Positions 11,291 through 23,215 of a DNA stretch of 64,000 nucleotides are shown piece after piece. The translations under genes were made by a program, and so were the position numbers. The notes below the pieces were generated by a model that saw nothing but the letters and a program-made list of their open reading frames with translations, was not told the origin of the DNA and ran no database searches. The stretch comes from Hexactinellida sp. DTS-2022 (taxonomy: Eukaryota > Porifera > Hexactinellida). The DNA is taken from positions 3,472,001-3,536,000 of the forward strand of contig JAPNXP010000011.1 in NCBI GenBank assembly GCA_028753945.1, written 5' to 3'. The stretch's first letter is position 1, and the number at the start of each line of letters is the position of its first letter.

Positions 11291-11440
11291 AGATTTTTTC
11301 TCTAAGTGGGCGCGAATTATGTGCGATTAAGTGAATTTTCATGCTTCTAGAAATGTAACAATGACATCATAACTTTTCGAGGTGTGAGAAATTTCGGGTG
11401 GAAACCTCAACTTGTTGTCGGGTGGCAAAATTTTCCCATA

Positions 11441-11885
11441 CAGAGCTGCAAATGGGTCACGAGCAGTGACCCATGACCCATGTGACCCATCGAAGGTGTG
11501 ACCCACTGACCCATGGGTCAATGACCCATTCATGTATTATCTGACCAATTATATATCCAATATTTGAACTTAGAAGTGACTATAATGTAAATATAATTTA
11601 GTCTCACACAATCATGATATCAAGTTGTTTATATAACCTTCTAGCACTACAGATACGGCTTCGATGGTCTCTGGTAACATTGAATTACGTTGAGACGTTA
11701 CTATAAAGGCATTAGAATGCCTCTCGCTCTCTGATGATCTCTATTAGCTCTATTACGTCTAGATAATTAATATTAATTAATCAAAGTATTGATGGGTCAT
11801 GACCCATGGCGCGGCGTGTGATCCATGACCCATTGACCCATCCCAAAAACGTGACCCATGGGTCACTGACCCATTTGCAGCTCTG
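11441..11885. mobile_element. hAT-type MITE rich in GGGTCA motifs, 8-bp TSD
   Basis: A 445-bp element with ends CAGAGCTGCAAATGGGTCA and TGACCCATTTGCAGCTCTG. It is flanked by identical 8-bp copies TTCCCATA (11433-11440 and 11886-11893). Each sub-terminal region has multiple TGACCCAT repeats in both orientations, presumably transposase sites. A fragment of the family lies at about 54575-54635, upstream of the actin-like gene. Confidence 0.88.
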
Positions 11886-11949
11886 TTCCCATATATGCCA
11901 AAAATCAGATTTGCACTATCCAAGAATTTTGATATCAACTATATAATTA

Positions 11950-12099
11950 CAGGTAAACCTCCCAAAGCGGCACCTCCGAGAAGCGGCACAAAATCATTCT
12001 CCCGATGGGTGCCGCTATGGGAGTTTTACCTTACGAGCAACCTCCCAAAGCGGCACAAAATCATTCTCCCGATGGGTGCCGCTTTGGGAGGTTTACCTG
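11950..12099. mobile_element. 150-bp TA-flanked MITE
   Basis: The ends CAGGTAAACCTCCCAAAGCG and CGCTTTGGGAGGTTTACCTG are exact inverted copies with TA on each outer side. The internal block AAAATCATTCTCCCGATGGG occurs twice in direct orientation. This is the pattern of a pogo/Tc1-mariner-dependent MITE. Confidence 0.8.
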
Positions 12100-12343
12100 T
12101 ATAACATTTTAAGAGTATCAAAAGCTCTCGGATTGGATGTGCTGATTTCCGGGAGACTGTCTGATTCTGGGAGGGTCGGCAACCCTATTTGATGGCCATT
12201 CCAGTCGCAACATTGGTACGCCATTTGCAACTATTCACACATACAAATAGGCTGCGATAACAATTCAGAAAAGTTGTAGTGAAAATGCCGTAACTGGTGT
12301 AATGGCCTTGTATCTGTTGTATTGATATCCATAAAGGTCTCCT

Positions 12344-12463
12344 ATGGGGATCCAGGAAGTCCCATATGGAGATCCATCGGAAGTCCCATATGGAAATCCC
12401 CACAGGGGGTATCTGATTCCCATTTCCATGGGTATGGGAATTTCCATACCCACGGCAACCCTG
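12344..12463. mobile_element. Truncated hAT MITE of the 2131 family
   Basis: Carries the right end TACCCACGGCAACCCTG and the GGGATCC/CCCATATGG sub-terminal motifs of the 2131-2517 element. The left terminus was not found. Confidence 0.5.
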
Positions 12464-12687
12464 GAATTAACGCTATATCTCCTGAAAGGAAGTACAGTAC
12501 ATGGATAGGGGATCCATTCTAGCTTCTATGACTGACTTCAATAAAATATGTATTTCTAAAGCTGAATACGATGATTTTGGGCCAAGTTTGTGCATAGGAA
12601 ATGTATTTTGCAACCAGTGAGTATGAATTTATTGTATAAATATGTTATGGAAAGATATGAGACATATTAAAATTCTTTTTTTGGTGG

Positions 12688-13280
12688 ATGTTGCAGCGTA
12701 TATGCAAGATTAGCGTGCATGCATGTACGCTAGTGTATATGCACGAAAATTATAATATTCACTGTCGTGCATATATACTAGTGTATACGCACGACAAAGT
12801 TGATTTTTTAATAGTGGTTGTTCATTAATTCATTGTACACTTAATTTGTCATCCAGTTCTAAATTAAGCCATCTACGTGCGAACTTTTAATTGTTCACTA
12901 AGACTATTTCGGGTGGAACCTGATAATTCTAAAATAGGGAAAACCAGGTGTTTTTCGTACTTGTTCATTAGTAAATCTTTCAATCTTTAATTATAGTAGC
13001 ATACCGTATGTATTCCAATAGTAGCCCCTATTCAAATAATCGCCCTCCCCGAAATTTAATAATCGCCTAGGTTACTATTCGAATTAATACGGTATTTTAG
13101 ACAAAATGTGTTATGCCTGAAAACATTGGGGTGTACAATGAATTAATGAACAACCACTATAAAAAATCAACTTTGTCGTGCGTATACACTGTATATGCGC
13201 GACAGTGAATATTATCATTTTCGTGCATATACACTAGCGTGCATGCATGCACGCTAATCTTGTATATACGCTGCAACATC
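12688..13280. mobile_element. Foldback element with about 150-bp terminal repeats
   Basis: The left arm 12688-12840 starts GATGTTGCAGCGTATATGCA and the right arm 13131-13280 ends with its inverse. The arms match closely, including TGCATGCATG and TCATTAATTCATTGTACAC. Many CGTGC/GCACG steps make each arm itself partly palindromic. The 290-bp centre contains end motifs of the CGAATAGTAGCC family. No target duplication is evident. It ends about 190 bp past the BiP stop codon. Confidence 0.8.
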
Positions 13281-13472
13281 TATTCAGAATGCCGCCCATT
13301 ATAATGTTGCACCAATTAATTGATGTATTTCTAGATAAGCTCAACAATGAATATAATTAAGTAAGCAAGTAATTAGTCTAATCAAAGCAATGAGAAAATT
13401 GTTTCTAGAAATATTACAAGGATTATCAGAAACTACAGAGTGAATCCCTAGGGACAGGAAATGTTTCAACAG

Positions 13473-16400
13473 CTAAAACTCATCACGGGGTTCTTCATAA
13501 TCAGGAGGTGGTTGTTGGCCTCCTTCTTGTTGGTAGAGCTTAGAAATAATTGGATTTGTAATATCTTCCAATTCTTTCTTTTGTTGTTTCAGTTCCACAG
13601 TCTCGGCTTTTGGATTATCGTCCAAAAACTTTATCTTTTCCTCGACTACATTCAGAATAGTTTCTTTCTCCTCTTCAGTTAGTTTGCTACCCAGTTTCTC
13701 GTTATCGTTAACTTGGTTCTTCATAGAATAAGTTATACTTTCCAATTCATTCCTCGCTTCCACGCGCTCTTTAACCTATATAAGTGTAGCCCAGATAAAG
13801 AGAGAAGTTGAAATGAACTTAATTAAGTATTAAATACAAATAGTATTCAAATAATCCGCTTAGATCTATGTCAAGTGTATTCTGAGATAATTAAGTATTA
13901 ATTAATTGGCATTTGATTTGAATTAATTAAAAATTGACTACTAAGTTAAACTTCACGTTGTTAACTCTAGTTTCCTATAATCTCGTATAACATAAAACCT
14001 GAAGATAAATGACAGTGGATACAGGTCGCACAATACGCTTATACGAATTGTTAAAGCTATGCTTAGGTATAGGATACTGCATTGACTGCGTAATATGTAT
14101 AGTAGTGTTCGCGTAATAACAAGTATCATTTTGCATGAAATTTGTTTATTAATAGGAAAACTTCCTATTAGGCGAAAAGACTAACATTAGATGCTCGCTT
14201 GTGTGTTGAAAATAACTTGCTAGTAGAAAATAATATAATATTGCAATTAAAGCAATTCTAATAGGCGAACACCACTGTAATACAAAAACATTGTTTTAAA
14301 GGAAACCTATTTCATGACTATAATTCTAACCATGGATAAATTAAGCTACTATATTAATAGCACATGGTTGATGGTACTAGGTTAGTTACCTTCTTGTCTT
14401 CTTCAGCAAATACTTCAGAGTCCATTATCATCTTCTCAATGTCCTCTGGAGTGAGTCTGTCCTGGTCATTCGTTATAGTAATTGTTTCTTTGCTGTGAGA
14501 TCCTTTGTCCTCAGCTGTCACTTTCATTATTCCATTTGTATCGATTTCAAACGTAACCTCCACCTGGGGAACACCTCTTGGGGCAGGAGGGATGCCATTC
14601 AAGTCAAACTTTCCTAACAAATGGTTGTCCTTAGTCATTGGCCTCTCTCCCTCAAACACCTATAAATATGTTCAATCAATAGCTATTGTAACATTTGCTA
14701 TTGAAACAAGTTATTGCAGCAAATAACTGCGTACACTCACCTGGATAGTCACCGTAGGCTGGTTGTCTGCAGCGGTAGAGAATATTTGGGATTTCTTAGT
14801 GGGAATAACAGAGTTTCTCTCAATCAACTTAGTCATCACTCCACCCACAGTCTCAATACCGAGAGTTAGCGGATTGACATCGAGCAGAACGACTTCCTGC
14901 TTATCGACTGCTCCGGAGAGAATTCCAGCCTGCACCGCGGCTCCGTAGGCCACGGCTTCGTCAGGGTTGATACCTCTCGATGGTTCCTGGAATATGGATA
15001 ATTATAGATTGATGCAAGGCAATTGTTTCTAATGAGTAATTAGTTATTAATTAATTTATACGTGTTCAATCCTAATTAACTGTACAAGTTTGAGTAAATA
15101 TATTACCAGGGGCAGATTCAATGCTATATTCTATATATGCAAGTATGTTATTACAGTCTACATATCGCAATTAACTCACCTTTCCATTGAAGAAGTCCTT
15201 GACCAGCTGTTGTATCTTAGGAATGCGCGTGGAGCCCCCCACAAGCACGACCTCGTGTACATCTTTCAGTTCGATATCCGAGTCGTCCAGAACTTGCTGC
15301 ACTGGCTTCATAGTGGAACGGAACAGATCGGCATTCAGTTCTTCAAATCGAGCTCTAGTCAGCGTTTCGGAGAAATCTTCTCCATCAAAAAGAGACTCAA
15401 TCTCAATTCTAGCTTGGTGCTGAGTTGAAAGGGCACGTTTTGCTTTTTCAACCTTAAAAAGAAAAGGAACTCAATTAAAGCATATTAATTATTAAATAAA
15501 GAGATTACTTATATAGAGCTCAGCTCTAGTAGAGTTCAGTTTTTCACTATGTGTATTTAGGCACTGAGAAAGGTCAGTTTTTTCCAGAGTTTGAAATTGA
15601 CCTTTAGAAAGTAAGCCTGGGCTTTTAGTATGGGAAAAAATCTGAACTCTACAAAGCTCAGCTCTATATAAGGATTCCCTTAAATAAATACATACATTTG
15701 TTTGATCAATAATTTCATTCAGAGTGAGGACAATATATAGATATACATTTGAGTAACCGGTTAACAGGAACGTATTTTAGATTAGTAATTTCCAGCGCCC
15801 CTTAGGGAGGGGCTATACCTAGAGAGAATACTTTTATGGAACTGAACTTAAAGGTAACCAAGGACAATTTTATTTCTCAGCTTTTCCTTTAAAATCAAAA
15901 TTTTTCTTTTAAAACTTGCCTTTATATTATAGAGAGGCTATTATGGGGTTTGATCTCTCACAAATGATAAAACCAATAAGACATACAAAATAAGTTAGAT
16001 TACAACTTATTTTAGAGCAATTATTCGCGGAAATTGAGTATTTTTAATGTAATTACCTGTTAACCGTGGATTAAGATCAGACATGCAATAATGAATTTCC
16101 CATTAGCTATAATCTGATATAACACGTATATTAACCAGTAAACTAGTTTAGCTATTAAGTTAAGTACCTCTCTCCGTAGCTTTTGTGTGGCTCTGTTATT
16201 TCCCCTGATGTCTCTGTTAGTATTTTTCTTAAAAAGTTTAATGAAATGATCCATAACTCTTTGGTCGAAGTCCTCTCCTCCCAAGTGAGTGTCTCCATTA
16301 GTAGCGATCACTTCAAAGACTCCCACGTCAATGGTTAGGAGACTCACGTCGAATGTGCCACCGCCCAAGTCAAACACAAGAATGTTCTTCTCAGCTTCTC

Positions 16401-18943
16401 TTTTCTCGAGTCCATAAGCTATTGCAGCAGCGGTAGGTTCGTTTATAATTCGAATTACGTTAAGACCAGCGATCACACCTGGAAAGTACATATATAAATT
16501 GATATTAACCAAAATGATACAAAAATAAATGAAAAATCATTAATATCAGTACATGAAACAAGTGAATAGATTCTAAATCGAGTGTCTGTACAATAAACTC
16601 CCGTTATAACGAAGTTGGATATAACGAAATAACCGCTTATAACGAAATTGAGATTTTCCCCCAGAGCACTAAATGCATTTTAATGATTATCCGCGTATAA
16701 CGAATATCCGGATATAACGAAGGAATTTACAGGTCCCAAGCACTTCGTTATAAAGAGAGTTGACTGTATATATATATAATATATTGCCCAGATGGATAAA
16801 GTACGATTATATCGATATAAACCAAGGGTCCCTTAGACTTCAGTATAACATGAGTTCACTTTATGTCACTTTAACAAAAAGTCATGTAAATATTAAACAA
16901 TAGTCGATTTTCGTTATCAGGTGCATTATATAATATCATAGGAGCAACCAGGGGCGTAGCTAGAGTTTTTGAACTGGGGGCGCACAACCGGCGCACAACA
17001 TTAACTGATGGCGCATTTCTTATATTTTTTAACATACTATATTTTACATCCCGGGGCTCGTTCTTTAGGCTCTGATGGATTTATCACATTTTATTATTTC
17101 ACAGAATAATAATGGTTATTCTTTGATTGCAAACATTGTTCCACATATCACAGAATTTATCAGAGCTTCACACCAATAGGCAATGGAGACAATAATTATG
17201 AAATTATATCACTTATATTTGATACGTTAATTGTAACTTGCAAAGTTTCCAATAAATTTATGGTTACAAGTTCAAATTGTAAATGTGTGATATAATCAGC
17301 TCCCATTATAACGAAGTGCTCGGGACGTTAGTTTCATTTCGTTAGAAGCGGAGTTTGTTATAACCGGAGTTCGATCTAAAAAGAGTTCATTACAAGTTTA
17401 ATTTAGTTGTAACCGGAGTATATTTTAAACGAATTTCGTTATAACCGAAGTTCGTTATAAGCAGAATTCGTTATACCCGGAGTTCGTTATAACCGGTGTA
17501 AATTCAATAGCTTAGAGGCAATATGGGATTTAAATGACTTCGTTATAAGCGGAATTTCGATATATCCATTTCGTTGTAACCGAAGTTTTAATATTGTAAT
17601 AAGATAAATCGATTTCCGGACCATTGGATCACTTCGTTATAAGCAGGTGCTTCGTTATATCCGACTTGGTTAAAACGGGAGTTGACTGCTATACTATACT
17701 ATATACAGGTATATATCAGAAACATATATATTGAATCTATCGATCTATCCCAATTCCAAGTGGGGGCGCATGGGAACAAAGTGGGGCGCATTGGCGCCCC
17801 CAGGCGCCCCCCTGGCTACGCCCTTGGGAGCAACTAGGGCCGAACTGGGTGGGCAGTGACTGGGCATCTGCGCACCGGGAATACAACTAGGTGGGCTATA
17901 GCTTATTAAAGAAGTTAATATAACTTGTAATGCGAAATTAAACGAGGTATTCATTTAATAATACAAATGTGCCAAATCAAAAATTAAACTTTAAATCCAT
18001 ATACGTATACCGTTTTATTTAGAATAAGCGCCGGGTCAATAAAAATTGTATGGCACGTATATGATAAATTTAAAACACAATAGTTGAAGACTGGAGTATA
18101 GTTACATTGATTTTTCACATTTTTCAAAAGATTTCAGGGTAAATTTGACCAATTAAAACAATAAGCGCCGGGGCGCTTATTCGAAGCAACACGGTAGTCA
18201 GTATTGGTATGGGATGGGAAATAGTATTAATCCTACTCATCAAAACGAACGAATATTCGAATATACGTTCGTTTGTTACATTTCGAATATTCGTTTCCGC
18301 CTTAAAATGAACATAAGTTCTCACCAGCATCCTTAGTGGCTTGTCGCTGAGCATCGTTGAAATAGGCCGGTACTGTAACCACAGCGTGAGTGACCTTATG
18401 TCCGAGATAAGCCTCGGCCGTTTCCTTCATCTTCACCAGCACCATAGCGCTAATTTCCTCCGCAGCAAATACTTTCTTTTGATCTTTGATATTGACTTGA
18501 ATGTGTGGCTTGTTATTCCTTTCTATCAGCTCAAAAGGGAAGTATTTCTTGTCGTGTTGGACTGAGGGATCGTCCCAACTCCTCCCAATAAGTCGCTTGG
18601 CATCAAATATTGTGTTATCCGGATTCGCAGTCAGTTGATTCTTCGCTGCATCTCCAATTAGCCGCTCCCCTTCTGGTGTAAAAGCGACGTAGGACGGAGT
18701 GATACGATTACCTAAAAGGAATAATTTCTAATATAATATAGAGAAAATTCAATAAAATTGAATCTTACCTTGGTCATTTGCGATAATTTCAACTCTTCCA
18801 TTTTTATAAACTCCAACACACGAGTATGTGGTACCTAGGTCGATGCCGATGACTGTACCTAAGCTTTCCTTATCAGTTTGTGCGTAGGTACAAATGGCAG
18901 CTAGAAGGCAGAAGCCCAGGATTCGTAGAGGAACAGAAAACAT
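13473..18943 (-). CDS. HSPA5: ER chaperone BiP/GRP78 (HSP70 family), seven exons
   Basis: Exons on the minus strand are 18769-18943, 18325-18711, 16168-16478, 15180-15452, 14741-14986, 14390-14659 and 13473-13775. All introns are GT-AG and phases match, giving 654 codons, the length of human BiP. Residues 1-22 are a signal peptide ending near YAQ. The HSP70 ATPase domain shows [12 protein letters not shown], the [13 protein letters not shown] phosphate loop and [10 protein letters not shown]. The linker/substrate-domain entry is [11 protein letters not shown]. The C-terminus is RDEF instead of KDEL or HDEL, where retrieval normally needs a final Leu. BiP folds secreted proteins in the ER lumen and holds unfolded-protein sensors inactive. 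A TATA-like box and an ERSE-like motif lie upstream. Intron 2 (1.85 kb) is swollen by several MITEs. Confidence 0.97.
16591..16766. mobile_element. TA-flanked TTATAACGAA MITE in BiP intron 2
   Basis: A 176-bp element flanked by TA. The right end reads AACTGACAG-type GAGAGTTGACTG and the left end CAATAAACTCCCGTTATAA, an imperfect inverted pair. Multiple TATAACGAA steps fill both ends. This resembles pogo/Tigger-type termini. A second, more diverged copy is at 39458-39620. Confidence 0.65.
16949..17826. mobile_element. hAT-type element, 878 bp, in BiP intron 2
   Basis: The ends are CAGGGGCGTAGCTAG and CTGGCTACGCCCTTG. A perfect 8-bp duplication GGAGCAAC flanks it (16941-16948 and 17827-17834). 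It has no transposase frame. A TA-family element (about 17295-17688) is inserted inside, so this hAT copy is older. A 150-bp relative is at 55439-55588. Confidence 0.85.
17295..17688. mobile_element. TTATAAC-rich TA-family element nested in hAT
   Basis: The left end ATCAGCTCCCATTATAACG mirrors CGGGAGTTGACTG at the right, about 395 bp apart. The interior is a run of degenerate CGTTATAACCGGAGTT units, with roughly ten in alternating orientation. It lies wholly within the 16949-17826 hAT element. Confidence 0.6.
18010..18194. mobile_element. AATAAGCGCC-family MITE in BiP intron 2
   Basis: The ends are CCGTTTTATTTAGAATAAGC and GCTTATTCGAAGCAACACGG with TA just outside both. The right side has the tight palindrome AAGCGCCGGGGCGCTT. 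Diverged partial relatives occur at about 32289-32310 and 32454-32490. Confidence 0.6.
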
Positions 18944-19018
18944 TTATTTCTTCAATCAAGAGTAGAAAATAAGAAAAGCAAACTTCCAAATTGTTTATTA
19001 TTTTTTACTACATTACTG

Positions 19019-19031
19019 TATTTATATATTT
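19019..19031 (-). promoter_or_regulatory. TATA-like box of the BiP gene
   Basis: Read on the minus strand the sequence is ATATATAAATA, about 80 bp upstream of the BiP ATG. The position suits a core promoter with a short 5' UTR. The region is AT-rich, so chance occurrence is possible. Confidence 0.35.
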
Positions 19032-19192
19032 CATCACCTAATTCTTCCGAAGATCAATCTAATTCATAACTGAAGAGTATTCCACACTCAATTCGAACAG
19101 CCAATAGGATTCTGCCATTTGGTCTACTTACTATATTACAATACAGCTCTTTTGAGATTCTTTATTCAATAGAAAGCACTAATCAGTACACA

Positions 19193-19211
19193 CGTACTGG
19201 AATATTATTGG
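19193..19211 (-). promoter_or_regulatory. ERSE-like element upstream of BiP
   Basis: On the minus strand the sequence is CCAAT, nine bases, then GTACG. The ER stress response element is CCAAT-N9-CCACG, so the CCAAT half and the spacing are exact and the second half matches three of five bases. It lies about 250 bp before the start codon. NF-Y with ATF6 would be the expected binders if it is real. Confidence 0.3.
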
Positions 19212-20259
19212 CTTGAGATAAATGAATTTGTCTTGTGAATTTAGAAATATTTCCTGCACATTTTGAATTCAGCCGTTGTCACAGGGAACAACTTAATGAA
19301 TTGAATTTATTACGATAAACAATGTTTAATGATAACAATTATACTACATTGTTTGCCCCAGAATTCCTGTCTAGGGTAGGCCTAGGCCAGTAGCACGGGG
19401 AACTCAGGGGTGGGATGAGCCCATTGGATTGATTGGCCCACCTAGCATGCCTTTCTGGCTACTGCCCTGGCCTGCGCAGAGGATGAACAGTGGTTGCTAA
19501 ATAAGAGGCAGACTTTCATATTCTTGATTGTAAAATTGTTGCGCAAACTAGCAATGGCTGATTTCCAGTTCGGATAATTTAATGCTGGACCACTTTTGGA
19601 ACAACATTGGGACCAGCCTGGGGTGTCCGCCGTCCGGTAATCGAATAGTTCGGATAATCAAGGTTGTACATGTGTAACATGCCCAAGCGATCCTAATCCG
19701 TTTTGCTACATATGTGGGGAAATACACAATGCTAAACAAACAAAGGAAAAACATCACATAGTTGTTAAAACTGTGACGGAAAGGTCGACACACTTTTTGG
19801 GTCCAGGGCACATAGAGAGGTGTCATTTGGAATATATCAATACCAGCCTAGGAGGTTTCTGTCATTTTAATTTCATCTCAATCTAACACCTGTGGCACAG
19901 GGTGACATTGCAAACATTTGAAAATGTTGACAATTAATTCACAATCTCTAAAATCGAGCACACTTTCAGAGAGATGTCATTTGGATTATAACAATACGTA
20001 CCAGCCTAGGAGGTTTCTGTCATTTTAATTTCATCTCAATCTAACACCTCAGTGGCATAGGGTGACATTGCAAAAATAAACCAGACAGTAATCGGTTAAA
20101 TTATACAAAATAGGAGGTATTAAAAAAGTCTAGGCGCTAGCGCCTAAGCTCCAAGGCGCTAGCGCCTAACCTGACTGTATTATATTATGAACATAATCGT
20201 GCAAAATATTAACTAAAGTACACCTAATGTATCAATTTTTAAAAGTTTGGTATTATTAG
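19212..20259. repeat. Intergenic repeats, including tandem 105-bp copies
   Basis: At 19812-19917 and 19970-20075 the same roughly 105-bp block occurs twice in direct orientation. It starts GAGAGRTGTCATTTGGA and ends GGGTGACATTGCAAA, with only small differences. At 19375-19465 there is a CCAGTAGCAC/CTACTGCCCTGG inverted-end fragment, and at 19555-19672 a fragment of the CGATTATCC pogo-like MITE. Two copies of the palindrome AGGCGCTAGCGCCT are at 20132-20169. No gene is visible. Confidence 0.55.
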
Positions 20260-20708
20260 TAGGGCTGAAACGAAAATACCAAATATTCATTCGAATCGAT
20301 TGAAAGAATATTAGATTGAAACAGATAATATTTTGTTTTTATTGAAGAGATCGTATATGTACATTCCTACCCAAACTAGCTGAGTAATAACTAACTTGTG
20401 TCGAGTACATAACCATATAAATAATGAGTTTACTTATCCACCGATCATCGGCGTTTGTATTAAAAAACCTCGCTACTTTCTACCGATTGTTTTTTTATGT
20501 TTATAAAAATCGCCATCGGTAGAAAGTAGCCAGGGTTATTTATTACAAGCGCCGATGATCGGTGGATAAGTAAATTCAAAATAATTAACAAGAAACTATT
20601 TATACTATAATTTGAGTCTTGAAATTGATTTAATAATGCTTAGTCATCAAAACGAAGCGGCTATTCGAATATTCGTTCCTTACATTTCGAATATTCGTTT
20701 CATCCCTA
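20260..20708. mobile_element. TAGGGCTGAAACG MITE with nested palindrome
   Basis: The left end is TAGGGCTGAAACGAA and the right end TTCGTTTCATCCCTA, with CGAATATTCG motifs inside. A separate foldback at 20431-20573 (arms TACTTATCCACCGATCATCG and its inverse) lies within. A better-preserved relative is at 51506-51876, and a fragment at 18238-18300. Confidence 0.6.
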
Positions 20709-21554
20709 TATTTCAGAGCATTTAAAAAATTATTTAATGATTCATTGTCATATAATTTTATAAATAAATTAAGGATATATCTATATTTATTGTTTGGCTT
20801 AGGATAAATGTTATTATAATATTAAAAATGGAAATAACAAATACAAATAAAATCTCGTTCGCCGTCGGTGTTTTCGTAAAAAGATTGGATAATTTATTTC
20901 ACCTAGCTCAAGTAGTTTAGTGAATAACTTCCCTGATGGTTATGATGGTTATAGAAATCTCGTAAGGATGGATCGTCTATCCAGTGTTAATTAATTAATT
21001 AATTAATAATTACCATTTTTGGTATTCTTAGTTAGAACTGGATATCTATATACGTATTCATCCAAACCTCATTTATTCGGGCACTGTCGTCCGGAGGAAG
21101 CCCATAACTAGAATTTACCCGGATCTTAGAAATATAGTGGTTAGTACATATGCAATCCCAAAGTGTCTAATCCATATTTTCTAGATTCAATCAAAATCAA
21201 AAAGTCGTTCACGGATCCTGGATAATTTAGATGTGTAGTATTTCTAGGAAAAGAATATGCAGCAATACGATCAGTGTTTTTAAAACCGTGCTCAAATTTC
21301 TGATATATACATTTGTGTTCGCATCATAGGTGACTTGATTAAGGGTAGTGAGAGTAAGTAGTAAATTAAATAGGTACACTAGAAAGAACATTTGAATTTT
21401 TCAATTGTTTTGAGTAGGTGAAAAAATGCAAACGAAAATAATCTGAAAATATGTCTGAATTTCCATATTTTCGTGCAACAATGTTGCAAGAAAATTGAAC
21501 ATGTCCAATTTCCATGCAACAATATTGCGTGCAACAGTCAACGAAAAATTTTAA

Positions 21555-21606
21555 CATACACGATGCAACAAAGTTGCATGCAACAGTTGCATCGTGTATG
21601 GTGGGC
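21555..21606. repeat. GTTGCATGCAAC palindromic repeat, copy 1
   Basis: CATACACGATGCAAC, then TTGCATGCAA, then GTTGCATCGTGTATG forms a nearly perfect palindrome followed by GTGGGCTT. The same module occurs in the opposite orientation at 63701-63830. More TGCAACAATRTTGC palindromes precede it (21475-21540). Confidence 0.6.
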
Positions 21607-22032
21607 TTTATAGATTGTTATTTCTTAATTACTATGTAATAATACGTACATATATACTATAAATAATTGTTATATTATGCATATTTAATGAATGTCATAA
21701 TCTCGAAACTTGTTCAAGATAGAAACAAACAGGTAGTCACAAAAAGATAGTACCACCAAAGGGAAACGCGTCGGCACAGCTGCAATTTTGTTTTGAATGT
21801 CAGTGTTTATTGCTAAAATTCCTAATTTAATTCATTGTTTTGTCCACAAAGTATTCAGTCCAATGGAATAATGTAGATAAATTAATTTAAGAAAGGAAAT
21901 AAAACATTTAACTCAAATTAGGCTTAAAAATATTCAAAAATGTTAAATACACAAAAGCTATAAAAATTAATAATTAAGTTATATACTACACCGTACAATG
22001 CTATTTTACTCTATACGCTAGAAGTAGGACAT

Positions 22033-23215
22033 TTACAGCATAGAGTCAGCCAGTAGAGGAACAGCATATTCAGAGCTTAACGGCTGTAGCGGTGATATCC
22101 ACACCTCTTCTACTTCGAACTCTTCTCCTTCCAGAGTTAGCTTCGTCATAGCTTTCCATCTATTGGAAAGAGAATATTTAATTATAATATTTTCAATAGA
22201 ACTCAGTTATAACCTACCTTGAGTTATAACGTACTTCGGCTTAATAGGTTATAATTGTCTTAAACAATTTTAAAAAGCAGTCTCTGTATTTCTATGTAGA
22301 GTAAACTCGGCTAGTACACACATCGGAAATATAGATTTTCCATTCTCGAGGGTGTAGTTATAACCGAGTTCTACTCTATTGTTATAGCAACAGTAGACAG
22401 ATAAATATTCCAGTTATTTCAAATTCTAGAGACAATTGTCAACACAAAATATGCACTCACTCTAATTCAGTAGTATATACTTTATTCCTCTTCATCTTTA
22501 GTAGGCAGATACAAATTACAAGCAGTATGCCCACCACTATAAATACAGCTATGATAACTGCTATGGCAATAGCTGCTATTTCCGCTGGGGTTAGAGACTG
22601 ACTGCTGAAATGTGAACACGGCCAGTCCGGCTCACAGATACACTCGAACTTCCCGTCTTCCTTGATGTGGCAGCTGGCATTATATCTGCATGGCTGTGAT
22701 ATGCACGTGTTGGGCGCGCTGCATCTTCTCAGTGCCCATTCTTCAGTACACTCGCAGGTGTACTCATCTGTGAAGTCACTCTCTGTCTGAATGCCATAGC
22801 ATTCAGGATCATCAGCTGGTCCCTATTGGAAATAGGTGCTATTGACAGCTATTCAATCAATAATTAGTACAGTTGGTCTCATTTAATTAATTTATAGATA
22901 TTAAATTAAATTATTTCGCAAACAGTAATAATTCACAATTATAATTTCTCGCGGATCTCAACACGTACCTTACAAGTAGAATTATGAAGACAAGGTCTGA
23001 ACCTTATAGATATCGAGAATACGTGAGCTAGTGAGTAAGCGCCTGAACTGTCTTGAGCAACTATTCCAAGTTGGTCTTCTCCATAGTAATCTGCATATGC
23101 GGTGTATTGGAGATACAGCCCGATACCTGAGGCTCGGTACTTGGCTGGAATAAGTGATTTCTCTGAAGAAGTTAGGTTTCTCAGTACCAGCTCACAGTGT
23201 GAACAGTTCAGGTAT
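22033..23215 (-). CDS. Giant gene 3' exons: EGF, membrane helix, cytoplasmic tail
   Basis: Exons 22969-23215, 22461-22822 and 22033-22159. The first finishes the beta domain (YLNCSHC...PCLHNSTCK). The second has EGF-type cysteine spacing (YTCECTEEW, then CISQPCRYNASC and FECICEPDWPC). A hydrophobic helix of about 25 residues follows (AAIAIAVIIAVFIVVGILL), then the stop-transfer KMKRNK. The tail of about 50 residues is acidic and has no recognised signalling motif. The stop TAA is at 22033-22035; an AATAAA on the minus strand at 21806-21811 is a possible poly(A) signal. Confidence 0.85.
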
